Positions 26,562 through 35,282 of a stretch of 64,000 bases of DNA are shown here, in pieces (position 1 is the stretch's first letter; the number at the start of each line of letters is the position of its first letter). Under the pieces are notes generated by a model. That model ran no database searches and was not told the DNA's origin. It saw only the letters and a list, made by a program, of their open reading frames with translations. The position numbers were made by a program, and so were the translations under genes. Source of the DNA: Paenibacillus xylanexedens (lineage in GTDB: Bacteria > Bacillota > Bacilli > Paenibacillales > Paenibacillaceae); NCBI RefSeq assembly GCF_001908275.1, contig NZ_CP018620.1, forward strand, positions 5,952,001 through 6,016,000, in the 5' to 3' direction.

Positions 26562-27818
26562 TTAAATCAGTTCCTGTCGTCTTTTCAAATACATATACAA
26601 CACTACGCCAGATGCCGCACAGATCACAGCACATAGACCAATGAATCCATATCCCGCCTGAAGTCCACGCAGCAGTCCCAACTGAGTCGTTGAACCGTAC
26701 AAATTCTTCACGCCCTCAATCACCCAGCCAATCACATAGTTACCGATGACACTGCCAACCCCCATCAAGGTAACCGTGAATGTAATCGCGGTGTCACTGC
26801 CGTTCGGATATCTGCGTGCGATAAACGCCATAACTGTTGGATAGATCATCGCTATTCCCGCGCCAGATATCGCAAAGAAAATCGCAAGTCGCTCTCCCCC
26901 TGCAAGCGCCACGAACGTACACACTCCCGAGAAAGCCGAGAACAGAATCAGTGACAATACAAATCCGATCCGGTCCGTCAATGGTCCAAGCAGCAGTCGT
27001 CCCAGCGAGAACGTGAGGAAGAATGCAGATAATAACCCTGAGGCTTTGACCGTGTCCCACGTGTAGGCTTTTTCCAGGAAATTAACCAGCCAACCCCCAA
27101 CCGCCAGTTCCGACACCACGCCAAAAGAAAGAATGAGCACCATCAGCCAAAGGGCAGGATCACGTGTTAACGTCTTCAGTGAAGTCCGATCTTCATGGGG
27201 AAGATCGTCCCCCGGGAATTTGCTGCGCAGCGCCGCAATAATCGGCAGCAGACAGAGTGACAACATCACCAGATACATGCCGCGCCAGTCCAGTTCGTGT
27301 CCAAACACCTTCAAGGACATGACACCTGTTGCCAGCAAAGGTGCTACCGTTGAACTCAGCCCATAGAAGAAATGGGACAGGTTCATCATCGTGCCTGTGT
27401 TTTTCACAAAAATCCGTGCACCCAGAATCGCCAAAGCAATCTCCAGCATGCCGTTACCGATGTACATGAAGAAGTACGATGAAGCAAAGAGTGGATAGGT
27501 ATGAGACACATAAATGAACACACCCGATAGGATCATGGATGTAAACGAAATGATGCTAACCGCCTTGATGCCCCATTTGCGAACCAGAATAGCCGTGAAG
27601 GAGCAGGCGATCAGATAACCCAGTGCGTTCAGGGACAATAACGTCCCGAGCTGTTTCTCATCCAGATTAAAGTCGAATTGAATGCGCGGAATGGCCGGCC
27701 CCTTAATATTTTCCGATATACCGAATACGATAAATCCAAGAAAGATCGTTGCCAGCTGCATGGCGTACAGCTTGTTGAACTTTCGTTTGTTCCCTTGCGT
27801 ACCTGCTTGCTGATTCAA
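26562..27818 (-). CDS. MFS transporter, sugar/solute type
   Basis: A twelve-span major facilitator of 418 residues. Spans include LATIFLGFIVFGISENI and SLNALGYLIACSFTAILV, with the loop RKWGIKAVS between spans 2 and 3, and FLTFSLGRLLLGPLTDRIG as the second such loop between 8 and 9. It resembles the fucose/sugar-type permeases of Firmicutes. The start is a TTG at 27818 with GGAGG eight bases ahead; no ATG follows in a plausible place. The adjacent ROK regulator on the same strand, 250 bases upstream, points to a sugar. The 27819-28067 interval has no gene. Confidence 0.9.
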   Translation of the reverse strand: MNQQAGTQGNKRKFNKLYAMQLATIFLGFIVFGISENIKGPAIPRIQFDFNLDEKQLGTLLSLNALGYLIACSFTAILVRKWGIKAVSIISFTSMILSGVFIYVSHTYPLFASSYFFMYIGNGMLEIALAILGARIFVKNTGTMMNLSHFFYGLSSTVAPLLATGVMSLKVFGHELDWRGMYLVMLSLCLLPIIAALRSKFPGDDLPHEDRTSLKTLTRDPALWLMVLILSFGVVSELAVGGWLVNFLEKAYTWDTVKASGLLSAFFLTFSLGRLLLGPLTDRIGFVLSLILFSAFSGVCTFVALAGGERLAIFFAISGAGIAMIYPTVMAFIARRYPNGSDTAITFTVTLMGVGSVIGNYVIGWVIEGVKNLYGSTTQLGLLRGLQAGYGFIGLCAVICAASGVVLYMYLKRRQELI

Positions 27819-28067
27819 AATAAGTTCCTCCAGTGTGTTCAGGAAAATGATTGCACGTTATAACTACGATTGCAGTACCATCTTCCGACCGCTGTTATCC
27901 CTGTATTTTTTGATTTGTTCCTAAAGGTGAAAATACAGTGATAAAGGCGTTCTTCAGATTGGTTCTGCCCTCTACGTTATCGTGTCAATGATTTGTACAT
28001 TTGAAATAGGAAACATGGTTAAGCTTTATTCCTAAAAATAGAATACTCGTAAAAGCTCCTTTTTCCT

Positions 28068-29105
28068 TTACCACTGCTTCTCAATAACCTGAATGCGGTA
28101 GGTCAGGCTCTCCAGTGTAACAGCGACTAGACCAGTCACATATTCGCGCCGAGTGTCTCTCTGAATAATCAACTCCGGCATATGCTCCAGTGGAATCATT
28201 CGATCCAGACAACCTTGCGTCAGGTCATCCCTCATAGCAGGGTCCGTCGTATCCCCTGTGACTACAATCGTAGCGGGGTTAATGATCGCGATGATGGATA
28301 CAAGCGTCTGTACGACGAGCTCCTGCAAACCCTCTGTCGTTTTCAACATGCGCAGTTGCTCTTCTCGTGACACGCCAAAAGGTAAAAAGGACACCTCGCC
28401 CCCAAATTGCGTATTCCCGGTCAGCGGACGACCATCAATGATAAAGCCTGCACCCGGAAAATGATTCTCCGGAAACGTCACCACCGCAAAGTTCTTCTCT
28501 TCCTCAAATTGCTGCTGGTTATACAGCCCGTAGACCGTCAGGTTCATGTCGTTGCCAATGACCACTTCCACGTCTTCATATTGCTCCTTAAGCCTTGCCC
28601 CGAGTGGCTGATACATCAGCTCCGGTACATCACAGATCCCAATCACGCCGTTGTGTGCCACACCAGGTATGCCAATACCAATCGCCAGCACATTGTGATG
28701 TTGTTCGATCAGGTTCGCAATCAGATCCTCTACCCCCGTGACATTAATCTCATCCAAAAAGAGTGTTTGTTCCTCCGTCATCTCTCCGTTCAGATTGGCA
28801 TATGTATGTGTGATCGAGTGAATACCGCCCTCCGTTCGAATAATCAGGCACAGTACGCTGGCGTACTCCGCATTAAACTGATAGCGACTCGCTGGCCTTC
28901 CCCCGCTTGATTCGTCTGGACCCAGATCGATAATCTCGCCCGTTTGGAGTAATTCGTTCAGGATCGTGCCGCATGTCGCTACGCTGAGTTTTGTTAGGTT
29001 TGCGATGGAAGCCTTCGTGCCTACGCCCATTGATCGGAGTGTATTCTTCACAAGTTCAACGTTAATGCGCTTCACCTGCTGGGTGTTGTGTGATGTGGGT
29101 AACAT
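28068..29105 (-). CDS. ROK-family transcriptional regulator
   Basis: A sugar-responsive repressor of 345 residues. An N-terminal winged helix-turn-helix (KNTLRSMGVGTKASIANLTKLSVATCGTIL-like region, residues 15-45) precedes a ROK sugar-kinase-like domain with GIGIPGVAH, IGNDMNLTVYG and VTGDTTDPAM. The catalytic-type Asp and metal-site cysteines (CxCGxxGC) of true ROK kinases are missing, as in dedicated regulators. It lies upstream of the MFS gene on the same strand with 249 bases between. GGAGG is 13 bases before the ATG. Probable role: repression of the MFS sugar uptake gene until its sugar is bound. Confidence 0.9.
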   Translation of the reverse strand: MLPTSHNTQQVKRINVELVKNTLRSMGVGTKASIANLTKLSVATCGTILNELLQTGEIIDLGPDESSGGRPASRYQFNAEYASVLCLIIRTEGGIHSITHTYANLNGEMTEEQTLFLDEINVTGVEDLIANLIEQHHNVLAIGIGIPGVAHNGVIGICDVPELMYQPLGARLKEQYEDVEVVIGNDMNLTVYGLYNQQQFEEEKNFAVVTFPENHFPGAGFIIDGRPLTGNTQFGGEVSFLPFGVSREEQLRMLKTTEGLQELVVQTLVSIIAIINPATIVVTGDTTDPAMRDDLTQGCLDRMIPLEHMPELIIQRDTRREYVTGLVAVTLESLTYRIQVIEKQW

Positions 29106-29245
29106 AGTAAGTTATATGCCTCCTTTCGTTCATTTCGAACCATTCAATGAATGTTTTTAAAAGTATTTTAATAATTGAAGTGTAGGGGGATTTGGGAAGA
29201 AAGTCAATGCTTAATTCGGAGGGAAAAACGTTTCGATGGGAAGGC

Positions 29246-29290
29246 AAAAAGACAGTTCAAGATCATCTTGTGTGATCCTGCACTGTCCTT
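29246..29290 (-). terminator. Terminator after the 29305-29574 gene
   Basis: GACAGTTCAAGATCA and TGATCCTGCACTGTC pair with two mismatches around a 7-base loop; the A5 run to the left gives U5 in leftward RNA. Confidence 0.75.
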
Positions 29291-29304
29291 TAGTTAAGTT
29301 GACT

Positions 29305-29574
29305 TTATGTAGACTGGCTCATTTGATTTGCCAAGATGCTCTTCTCCAGTCGAACTTCAAATAACTTGCGGTTTAGATCCTGTTCCATGGCATGAAGGTG
29401 ATACGCAGCCTGTTTTACTGTGTCCATGTGCAAGACTCCTGCTCGCTTGGCGATTATGTCCATGGCATCTAGGATGAGTTTGTTGCATGTGACCAGTTGA
29501 CTCAAGTAATCGTCTTCTTGTTCGATGAGTTGTACGTACTGCAAAGCGAGGTCTTCGCTGTTGGTACTTGTCAT
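29305..29574 (-). CDS. Small helical protein divergent from an XRE regulator
   Basis: An 89-residue protein, MTSTNSEDLALQYVQLIEQ..., composed mostly of amphipathic helices and without cysteine clusters or membrane segments beyond one Cys. I do not recognise it. The ATG at 29574 has AGGAG seven bases ahead. It is divergently arranged with the XRE regulator at 29684, and the shared 109-base promoter region contains two related palindromic sites, so the regulator probably controls both genes. A toxin or phage-derived function is possible but not shown. Confidence 0.7.
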   Translation of the reverse strand: MTSTNSEDLALQYVQLIEQEDDYLSQLVTCNKLILDAMDIIAKRAGVLHMDTVKQAAYHLHAMEQDLNRKLFEVRLEKSILANQMSQST

Positions 29575-29592
29575 GTCACCACTCCTAAAATT

Positions 29593-29647
29593 GGTACGCA
29601 TAAGAGTACCAGTTATACAAAAAGTATATGGTACGCTCATGCGTAAC
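29593..29647. promoter_or_regulatory. Two candidate XRE operators in a divergent promoter region
   Basis: GGTACGCATAAGAGTACC (29593-29610) has inverted GGTAC/GTACC arms. GGTACGCTCATGCGTAAC (29630-29647) repeats the first seven bases and contains the palindrome TACGC-TCAT-GCGTA. Both lie between the divergent starts. Confidence 0.55.
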
Positions 29648-29683
29648 GTCAAGACCATATGGAAAATTTAGGAGTGATTCAGC

Positions 29684-29899
29684 ATGGCAAAGAAAGTCGT
29701 TGTTAATATTCATAAACTTACGGAAAAACATAATATCTCACTGCGCGAACTGGCAAGATTGTCTGATATCCGACACGCTGCGTTGAGTGAGTTGCAGTCT
29801 GGGAAACGTGAGAATATCAACTTTGCTCATATTGAGCGCATTGCAGAAGCGTTGGATATTGATGATATTAGGGAAATTATTGAGATTCGGGATATTTAG
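29684..29899 (+). CDS. XRE-family helix-turn-helix regulator
   Basis: A 71-residue protein that is a single Cro/C1-type domain: HKLTEKHNISLRELARLSDI (helices 1-2 of the HTH) and HAALSELQSGKREN (recognition region), ending in IERIAEALDIDDIREII. It belongs to the short Bacillales type of XRE regulators that act as local repressors of their own divergent promoter. The ATG is preceded by AGGAG about nine bases ahead. It sits next to the AT-rich SIR2 island and may belong to it, to the small gene on the other side, or to an old prophage. Confidence 0.9.
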   Translation: MAKKVVVNIHKLTEKHNISLRELARLSDIRHAALSELQSGKRENINFAHIERIAEALDIDDIREIIEIRDI

Positions 29900-29948
29900 G
29901 TTTCTAAACTTATTTGAATCCAATTACGCATAAACAGTCAGAATAACC

Positions 29949-31169
29949 TTATTCTACAATATAATTAATAAGAGTCCTGAATGCTGGGATAAAATCATTA
30001 TAGTTTGTTGAACCATCTTCGTTCTTTCCAAGATTTAAACCAACTACTCTAATATCCTTATCCCGATTATATCTTCTAACTTCTTCAATAGTAGGATTTG
30101 CTATCACCATATAATGGTGCCCTTTAAACACATCATGGAATTTTTCATACATATCTTCGAAGAACTTATCGTTAAAAGAAAAGCCAACAAAGAAAGAAGT
30201 TCTACTAGCCAGAATAACTTTTAACTTGTCCATTAATTCCTTTTCTTCATATAGCTTAGCATAATCTTCCTCAGTCACTATCATCGTTTCTTTTCTAGTA
30301 ATGTGACCGTGTATATGAAGAACTTGCCCTGTTGCACTGAAGAGATTTGGCATATTGTCGATATCTTGCAAACATAATGGAGGACAGTAACTGTTTTGTT
30401 GGGAGCTAAAATCCTCTATACAATGATCGTAATTTGTTGTAATATACACGCTTGCTTTAAGTTTTAGTATATCCCCTATGTTATGTTCCGTTACAAGTAC
30501 ATCATTATTCTTTGAAGCTTTGATAATTTCAATAATTTTATCTTTTATTTGATCGTCTCGATTCAAACGTGTAGATTTTTCTTTTAAATAGCTCAATGCT
30601 TTAAGAAGATCTCCTGATTCTGTATATTCTAAGTATGTTAAACGTTGATGTTCCTCAGGAAACTTTGGCGCCAACTCTTTTAGTAGTTGAGTCCAATTTG
30701 GCAGGCCTAATGGAACTGAAAGCCCTGCCCCTATGAACGGCACAAGATTTTTTTGCTCCTCTTTTAAGTCTTGAAGATTATCGTAGGTTGGTGCATAAAA
30801 GTATTTCTTCCGTTGGTATTCTTTAATGCTTTGTTTTAAAGCTTCTACATTTTCTGAAGGTAAAGTATATAAATTACTTAAATCATGTGCAAGTCTGTTG
30901 GTGACCAGTTCGCCACAAACACTACAGGATTCATTTTCTTGTTCTGAAACGTAGCCAAATTCATTGTTCTCTAAATCACAAGTATAGTAAATAGTTCTGG
31001 AGCTTTGTTCCAAGATCCACATTATCATTTGTTTGAAATGTTCTTCAACAAAATGCTCGTTTATGAAGTCATCACTAAATCCATGGACTTGATTTTCATC
31101 TAAAAATCTAATTATCTTTGGAATAGAGTTGTCAATAAACTCTATAGGAATTAAGGTTGTCAATAACAT
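29949..31169 (-). CDS. SIR2-domain protein, candidate defence NADase
   Basis: A 406-residue soluble protein. The SIR2_2-type domain spans about residues 135-340: VPFIGAGLSVPLGLPNW (NAD-binding GAG loop), YITTNYDHCIED (the TxNYD motif), VLHIHGHIT (catalytic-type His) and FFVGFSFNDKFF. The first 130 residues are unknown and contain a CxxC pair (SCSVCGEL) that could bind zinc. In phage defence (Thoeris ThsA, DSR, SIR2-HerA and others) such domains deplete NAD+. The start overlaps the upstream gene by 38 bases and has AAGGAG nine bases ahead, so the two genes act together. AT-rich relative to its surroundings. Experimental activity is unknown. Confidence 0.85.
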   Translation of the reverse strand: MLLTTLIPIEFIDNSIPKIIRFLDENQVHGFSDDFINEHFVEEHFKQMIMWILEQSSRTIYYTCDLENNEFGYVSEQENESCSVCGELVTNRLAHDLSNLYTLPSENVEALKQSIKEYQRKKYFYAPTYDNLQDLKEEQKNLVPFIGAGLSVPLGLPNWTQLLKELAPKFPEEHQRLTYLEYTESGDLLKALSYLKEKSTRLNRDDQIKDKIIEIIKASKNNDVLVTEHNIGDILKLKASVYITTNYDHCIEDFSSQQNSYCPPLCLQDIDNMPNLFSATGQVLHIHGHITRKETMIVTEEDYAKLYEEKELMDKLKVILASRTSFFVGFSFNDKFFEDMYEKFHDVFKGHHYMVIANPTIEEVRRYNRDKDIRVVGLNLGKNEDGSTNYNDFIPAFRTLINYIVE

Positions 31170-32427
31170 TGTGGATGATCTCCTTATTCAAATGGCGTTT
31201 AGCACCAAAAATTACTTTAAAATAATTTTTTTTCGCTTCTATAGTAGTCTGAATCGTATCAATGTTTGAACCTTTATTAGGTTCAGTAAACCAAGACATA
31301 GACCAACTTTCTAAATACTTGGTACTTTCGAAATCTGTCAATAAACTATATAGAGTATCTGCATTAGCAATAGATTTATCTGCTCTTGTATTTCCTGTAG
31401 AACTTTTATTTGCTCGTGAATTTTTATAAGAGATCCTAGTTGGATATCCTTGAAGACCCATTGACTTGGCTTTTAGACTCATTTCTTTTTCGTTAATGCT
31501 ATTCATTATATAAATCCCTAAAAGAAGGGCTGAAACTTTTGCTTCAAGCTCTTTTTGCTGGGATTCAGTAACCGGGTTCTTACAATCGTTTAGCAAGATT
31601 ATTGCATTTGTACTAAATCTATTGATTTCAGCTCTCGATTTTTCATATAAATCTGTTCTAACATCATCAATCAGCTTATTAAACAAGAACTTACAGAAAG
31701 TTGACATCCCTTCCTGATCTTTTTCCTGTGAAAATTCAATATCAATACCTAATGGGTTAATTACCTTCTCCATTATGAAATTATATAAGATTGAGGGAGT
31801 ATTCATTTTTTCATTATCTGCTTCATCTTGCACATTAGTTGTATGTTTATGCAGTACCAAAATACTTTGCTTATTAAAGTCTATTTCCACTCCTGCTAGT
31901 AAATACTCAGGAACAGTTTCATTAGGTTTATTCTTTTGCACTCTTTTTCTCATTACGTTCCGACCAATAAGAAACCTAACTGTTTCAATCAAACCTTCTT
32001 TTTCAGTGTAATCAAATCCCGCCATAAAACTAGCATCTGTTCTTGTTACATGAAGCAAATCCATAATATAGAATCCTCGTGTCGTCATAAAAGAATGTAG
32101 TTCATTCGTGACGTTCGCTTTGAATCCATCAATAATCTTTTCAACCCTTTTTAGGAAAAGTTCTTTAGGATGAAGAGTTTTTGTAGCAATCTTATGAATA
32201 TAAGTATGAGTGAGCCTACCATAAAATAGTTCTTCAAAAAAAATTTTATCAAAATCTTTCTTTAGATTTCTATGATTATTAATCAGGTTTTCGTATAGAA
32301 CTGCGAAACCCTCATCTGAATTTTCGTTTATATTTAACTCCGTGTTTAATCTTTTCACAAAATTTTCAGGCTTAATATGGTCAATAAACTTTTTTCCATT
32401 AAAAATGTACAGTTTCTCTGGTTCCAT
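31132..32427 (-). CDS. Protein of unknown function coupled to the SIR2 gene
   Basis: A 431-residue protein I do not recognise. It starts MEPEKLYIFNGKKFIDHI and is largely alpha-helical with many Lys/Asn residues, no membrane segment, and a polar low-complexity stretch near residues 345-360 (SRANKSSTGNTRADKS). The C-terminus ends AKRHLNKEIIHNVIDNLN. GGAGG lies seven bases ahead of ATG 32427; the frame is open to 32457. Its final 38 bases overlap the start of the SIR2 gene. Together they form a two-gene operon with no other member, the arrangement of a sensor or activator plus NADase effector in defence systems. This function is inferred only. Confidence 0.7.
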   Translation of the reverse strand: MEPEKLYIFNGKKFIDHIKPENFVKRLNTELNINENSDEGFAVLYENLINNHRNLKKDFDKIFFEELFYGRLTHTYIHKIATKTLHPKELFLKRVEKIIDGFKANVTNELHSFMTTRGFYIMDLLHVTRTDASFMAGFDYTEKEGLIETVRFLIGRNVMRKRVQKNKPNETVPEYLLAGVEIDFNKQSILVLHKHTTNVQDEADNEKMNTPSILYNFIMEKVINPLGIDIEFSQEKDQEGMSTFCKFLFNKLIDDVRTDLYEKSRAEINRFSTNAIILLNDCKNPVTESQQKELEAKVSALLLGIYIMNSINEKEMSLKAKSMGLQGYPTRISYKNSRANKSSTGNTRADKSIANADTLYSLLTDFESTKYLESWSMSWFTEPNKGSNIDTIQTTIEAKKNYFKVIFGAKRHLNKEIIHNVIDNLNSYRVY

Positions 32428-32745
32428 AAAATGCCTCCATCTGTTTTTTACATGCATACCTTAAAGTACTATCATCTTATAACAATAAAGTTGTATTACC
32501 AAGAGAGCATATGTTTGTTAGAATTTTACTTTTATAAATAAAAGTCTATATTTGAATTAAAACCTAAATATTAATTTCAAATCTATATTTTTATCATTTA
32601 TCTATAATTTCTAAATATACCCTTATTACAGATTATTATATATCTAGAAGCAATACTTAAGTAATGCACCTCCCATTTGACACCTCCCTCAAAAAAGTCT
32701 AATCTAATAACGAACCAACCATTCACTATTAAGGAGTCGTTCCCG

Positions 32746-33357
32746 ATGGTGCAAGCCAAGAAAGACGAAGTCAGGAAAGAGATTGAATATGCGGCGCTCA
32801 AAGTCTTTTTTGAAAAAGGCTATGTGGATGCCAAAATGAGCGATATCGCGGATGAGATCAATATTTCCGTGGGCAATATCTATACTTATTTTAAGAACAA
32901 GAAGGAACTATTCTACGCCGTCGTGCCGCCGGATCTGGTGGATTATTTGAAAAATGTGCTGGTGGAGACGATTCACTTTGATAACCAGACCTTGTTCGAG
33001 GAAACAGATAGCGAGCGAAAGTCAGCGCTGTTGCAGGAACAGGTGAACGTATTACGGAAATACCGGAATCAGATCGTGATTATCTTTGAAAAGAGTAAAG
33101 GCACCATTTACACCAACGCCAAGAATGAACTTGTTGAGCTGATGATCGAAACCAAGAAGGCCTACCTCAAGAACCAATATAAACGGTATGAGATTGGCAC
33201 CGAGGAGAACCTGATCTTGCTGAACATCCTCGCACACAACGTGATCGACATGAACCTGGATCTATTGAAGCGAGAGATGAGTGAGGACAGCCGGAAGCAA
33301 ATCTTTGATGCGTTGTATGTATACAGACTGTACGGCATGAAGAGTCTCAACGAATAA
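32746..33357 (+). CDS. TetR-family transcriptional regulator
   Basis: A 203-residue regulator. The N-terminal helix-turn-helix is typical (EIEYAALKVFFEKGYVDAKMSDIADEI then ISVGNIYTYFKNKKELF). The C-terminal ligand domain is unremarkable. The ATG at 32746 follows AAGGAG by nine bases. The frame is open from 32677, without a site. The downstream amidohydrolase on the same strand may be the target, but a 386-base intergenic region with a structured element separates them. The 32458-32745 interval is AT-rich and holds no gene I can support. Confidence 0.92.
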   Translation: MVQAKKDEVRKEIEYAALKVFFEKGYVDAKMSDIADEINISVGNIYTYFKNKKELFYAVVPPDLVDYLKNVLVETIHFDNQTLFEETDSERKSALLQEQVNVLRKYRNQIVIIFEKSKGTIYTNAKNELVELMIETKKAYLKNQYKRYEIGTEENLILLNILAHNVIDMNLDLLKREMSEDSRKQIFDALYVYRLYGMKSLNE

Positions 33358-33390
33358 TGCTCCTCTCATCACTTAAACTGTGTTGACAAA

Positions 33391-33427
33391 GCGTGCAGAT
33401 CAGATCAACTTCACTTGGTTTGCACGC
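33391..33427. repeat. Inverted repeat after the TetR gene
   Basis: GCGTGCA (33391-33397) and TGCACGC (33421-33427) are perfect 7-base arms with a 23-base loop. No T-run follows in either direction, so it is not a standard terminator; it might be an operator for the TetR regulator. Confidence 0.4.
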
Positions 33428-33550
33428 AAAAAAACCTCATCATAGATCAGCCTATTTTTTTGACTCAAAAACGAATTATCAATTCATTTTTCAAGTTGGA
33501 TATTTACCATTTACCAAACTATCTAAGTTGAGCCTACATTTACACGATAA

Positions 33551-33680
33551 CGGAGAGGACAGAAATAACCAGAGGAAGCGAAGCGTTCGCCTTTATCACC
33601 GGATTTCCCCCTAATAAGAGGGTATCAATAAGATTTGGGGATAACAGAGATCCGAAGGTTGTACTGTCATCGGAGTGACA
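33551..33680 (+). ncRNA. Candidate structured RNA element upstream of the amidohydrolase
   Basis: Several nested pairings are visible: GGACAG (33557-33562) with CTGTC (33664-33668), CGGAT (33600-33604) with ATCCG (33650-33654), CCCC (33607-33610) with GGGG (33637-33640), and the local hairpin GCGAA-GCG-TTCGC (33578-33590). This nesting over 130 bases, in a region with no gene, suggests a folded leader or repeated extragenic element. It ends about 65 bases before the ribosome-binding site of the amidohydrolase. I cannot name a known riboswitch class; the wording differs from the common ones I know. Confidence 0.45.
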
Positions 33681-33743
33681 AGTGTACATACCCATCATTC
33701 AACTTATATAGCTTCACCCCCACATTCTAAGGAGGAACACAAC

Positions 33744-35282
33744 ATGAACACCGCTTACGCATTAAAAAACGTCAATCTGATCCACGGCGATCTGAACCGC
33801 AATCTGCAAAAGAACATGACGATTCTCGTCAATGAACAAGGATTGATTCAGGATATCGGCAAAGATAATAAGCTGGTCATCCCAAGTCACTACACAACAA
33901 TTGACCTCTCAGGGAAATACGTGATGCCAGGACTGATTAATGCACACGTGCACCTCTTTGCAGATGGTAAACCGTTCAGTCTCTCGGTCAGTGAAGGCTT
34001 GTTGCAGTTTGCCTATGATTGGATATTGAACACCAAGTTTGGTAGAAACGTTTTGAAAAAACGAATGAAACGCAACGCGCTGACCGCACTCCATGCGGGT
34101 GTCACAACGATGCGCAGTATGGGGGAATTCTTTTACACGGACGTCCAGCTGCGGGATGAGATTAATAATGGTGAATTTGTCGGCCCTAATCTGCTTGTCT
34201 CCGGGTTTTTCCTAAGTGTCACGGGCGGACATGGTGCCCCATTCCTCGCTCTGGTGGGCGATTCGCCGTGGGAAGCACGGAAAAATGTACGGCTCAATGT
34301 GAAACACGGCGTGGATCTGATCAAAATCTGTGTGACGGGTGGCGTGACGGATGCGAAAATGGTCGGCGAAGCTGGCCGTTTACAGATGACGGTGGAGGAA
34401 GTTGCGGCGATCTGCGATGAAGCGCATAAGATTGGTTTGCGGGTGGCAGCGCATGTGGAAAGCACGGAAGGCGTACGGGTTGCGTTACAAGGTGGCGTCG
34501 ATACCATCGAGCACGGTTCGGAGATGGATGACGAAATCATTCGTTTGTATAAAAATAATCCCAATACCCTGAATGGCTACACCGCACTCATCCCCACCCT
34601 GCAAGCCGCTTATCCATCCGCTTCACTGGATACCAGCGTAACAAAGGTAAGTGCAACGGTAAAAGAAAATTCCAAACTGGTCTACGATTCCATGCTCAAA
34701 GGCGTAAAACAAGCGATCGAAAACGACATCACCATCGGAATAGGTACTGATGCCGCCATGCCTTACGTGACTCACTATGATATGTGGAGAGAAATGGACC
34801 ACTACATGAGACAGGCTAACCTGAACAACAAACAGGTCATCGACATGGTGACCCGAACCAATGCGAAAATCCTCGGTGTTGAAGATGTAACAGGAACGGT
34901 GGATATCGGAAAACATGCTGATTTGATTATCATGGAGCAAAATCCGCTGGAACATAGCATGAGTACAACCATGAGCAGCATATCCACCAGCCAATATCAG
35001 ATTATGTTTATCATCCTCCTCACCTTAGGCGGGATCATTGGGCAACTGATTAATTTCGAGAACATCTTGTCCAACATCATGACCAAATTCTCGTCCAATG
35101 GTTTAAATGAAGGATTAACGGTTGCCATCTCATTGTTGTGCGTGGGATCGATCCCGATTCTGGGGCCACTACAAAGTGCTTTACAGGGAGATAATACCTT
35201 TTTGCAAATGGGAAGATACAGAGTTACTTCTCACCATCAACACAGTGCCGGTGCTAAAAAAACGCAGAAGGACACTAAGTAA
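33744..35282 (+). CDS. Metal-dependent amidohydrolase with a foreign, chimeric C-terminus
   Basis: The 512-residue product begins as an amidohydrolase of the imidazolonepropionase/prolidase-like group: GKYVMPGLINAHVHLFADG (HxH metal pair), GVTTMRSMGEF, VDLIKICVTGGV (probable carboxylated Lys), LRVAAHVES, DTIEHGSEM and IGIGTDAAMP. That family ends near ADLIIMEQNPLE (about residue 404). The next ~80 residues are hydrophobic (YQIMFIILLTLGGIIGQLI and VAISLLCVGSIPILGPL) and foreign to the fold. The last ~17 (HQHSAGAKKTQKDTK) are IS5-type transposase sequence. So insertion or deletion next to the IS fused three pieces in frame. The metal site is intact, so activity may remain. AGGAGG precedes ATG 33744. 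Confidence 0.8.
   Translation: MNTAYALKNVNLIHGDLNRNLQKNMTILVNEQGLIQDIGKDNKLVIPSHYTTIDLSGKYVMPGLINAHVHLFADGKPFSLSVSEGLLQFAYDWILNTKFGRNVLKKRMKRNALTALHAGVTTMRSMGEFFYTDVQLRDEINNGEFVGPNLLVSGFFLSVTGGHGAPFLALVGDSPWEARKNVRLNVKHGVDLIKICVTGGVTDAKMVGEAGRLQMTVEEVAAICDEAHKIGLRVAAHVESTEGVRVALQGGVDTIEHGSEMDDEIIRLYKNNPNTLNGYTALIPTLQAAYPSASLDTSVTKVSATVKENSKLVYDSMLKGVKQAIENDITIGIGTDAAMPYVTHYDMWREMDHYMRQANLNNKQVIDMVTRTNAKILGVEDVTGTVDIGKHADLIIMEQNPLEHSMSTTMSSISTSQYQIMFIILLTLGGIIGQLINFENILSNIMTKFSSNGLNEGLTVAISLLCVGSIPILGPLQSALQGDNTFLQMGRYRVTSHHQHSAGAKKTQKDTK

Noticed and set aside
33391..33427. Terminator after the TetR gene
   Set aside because: The inverted repeat has no T-run on either strand, so it was listed as a repeat instead.
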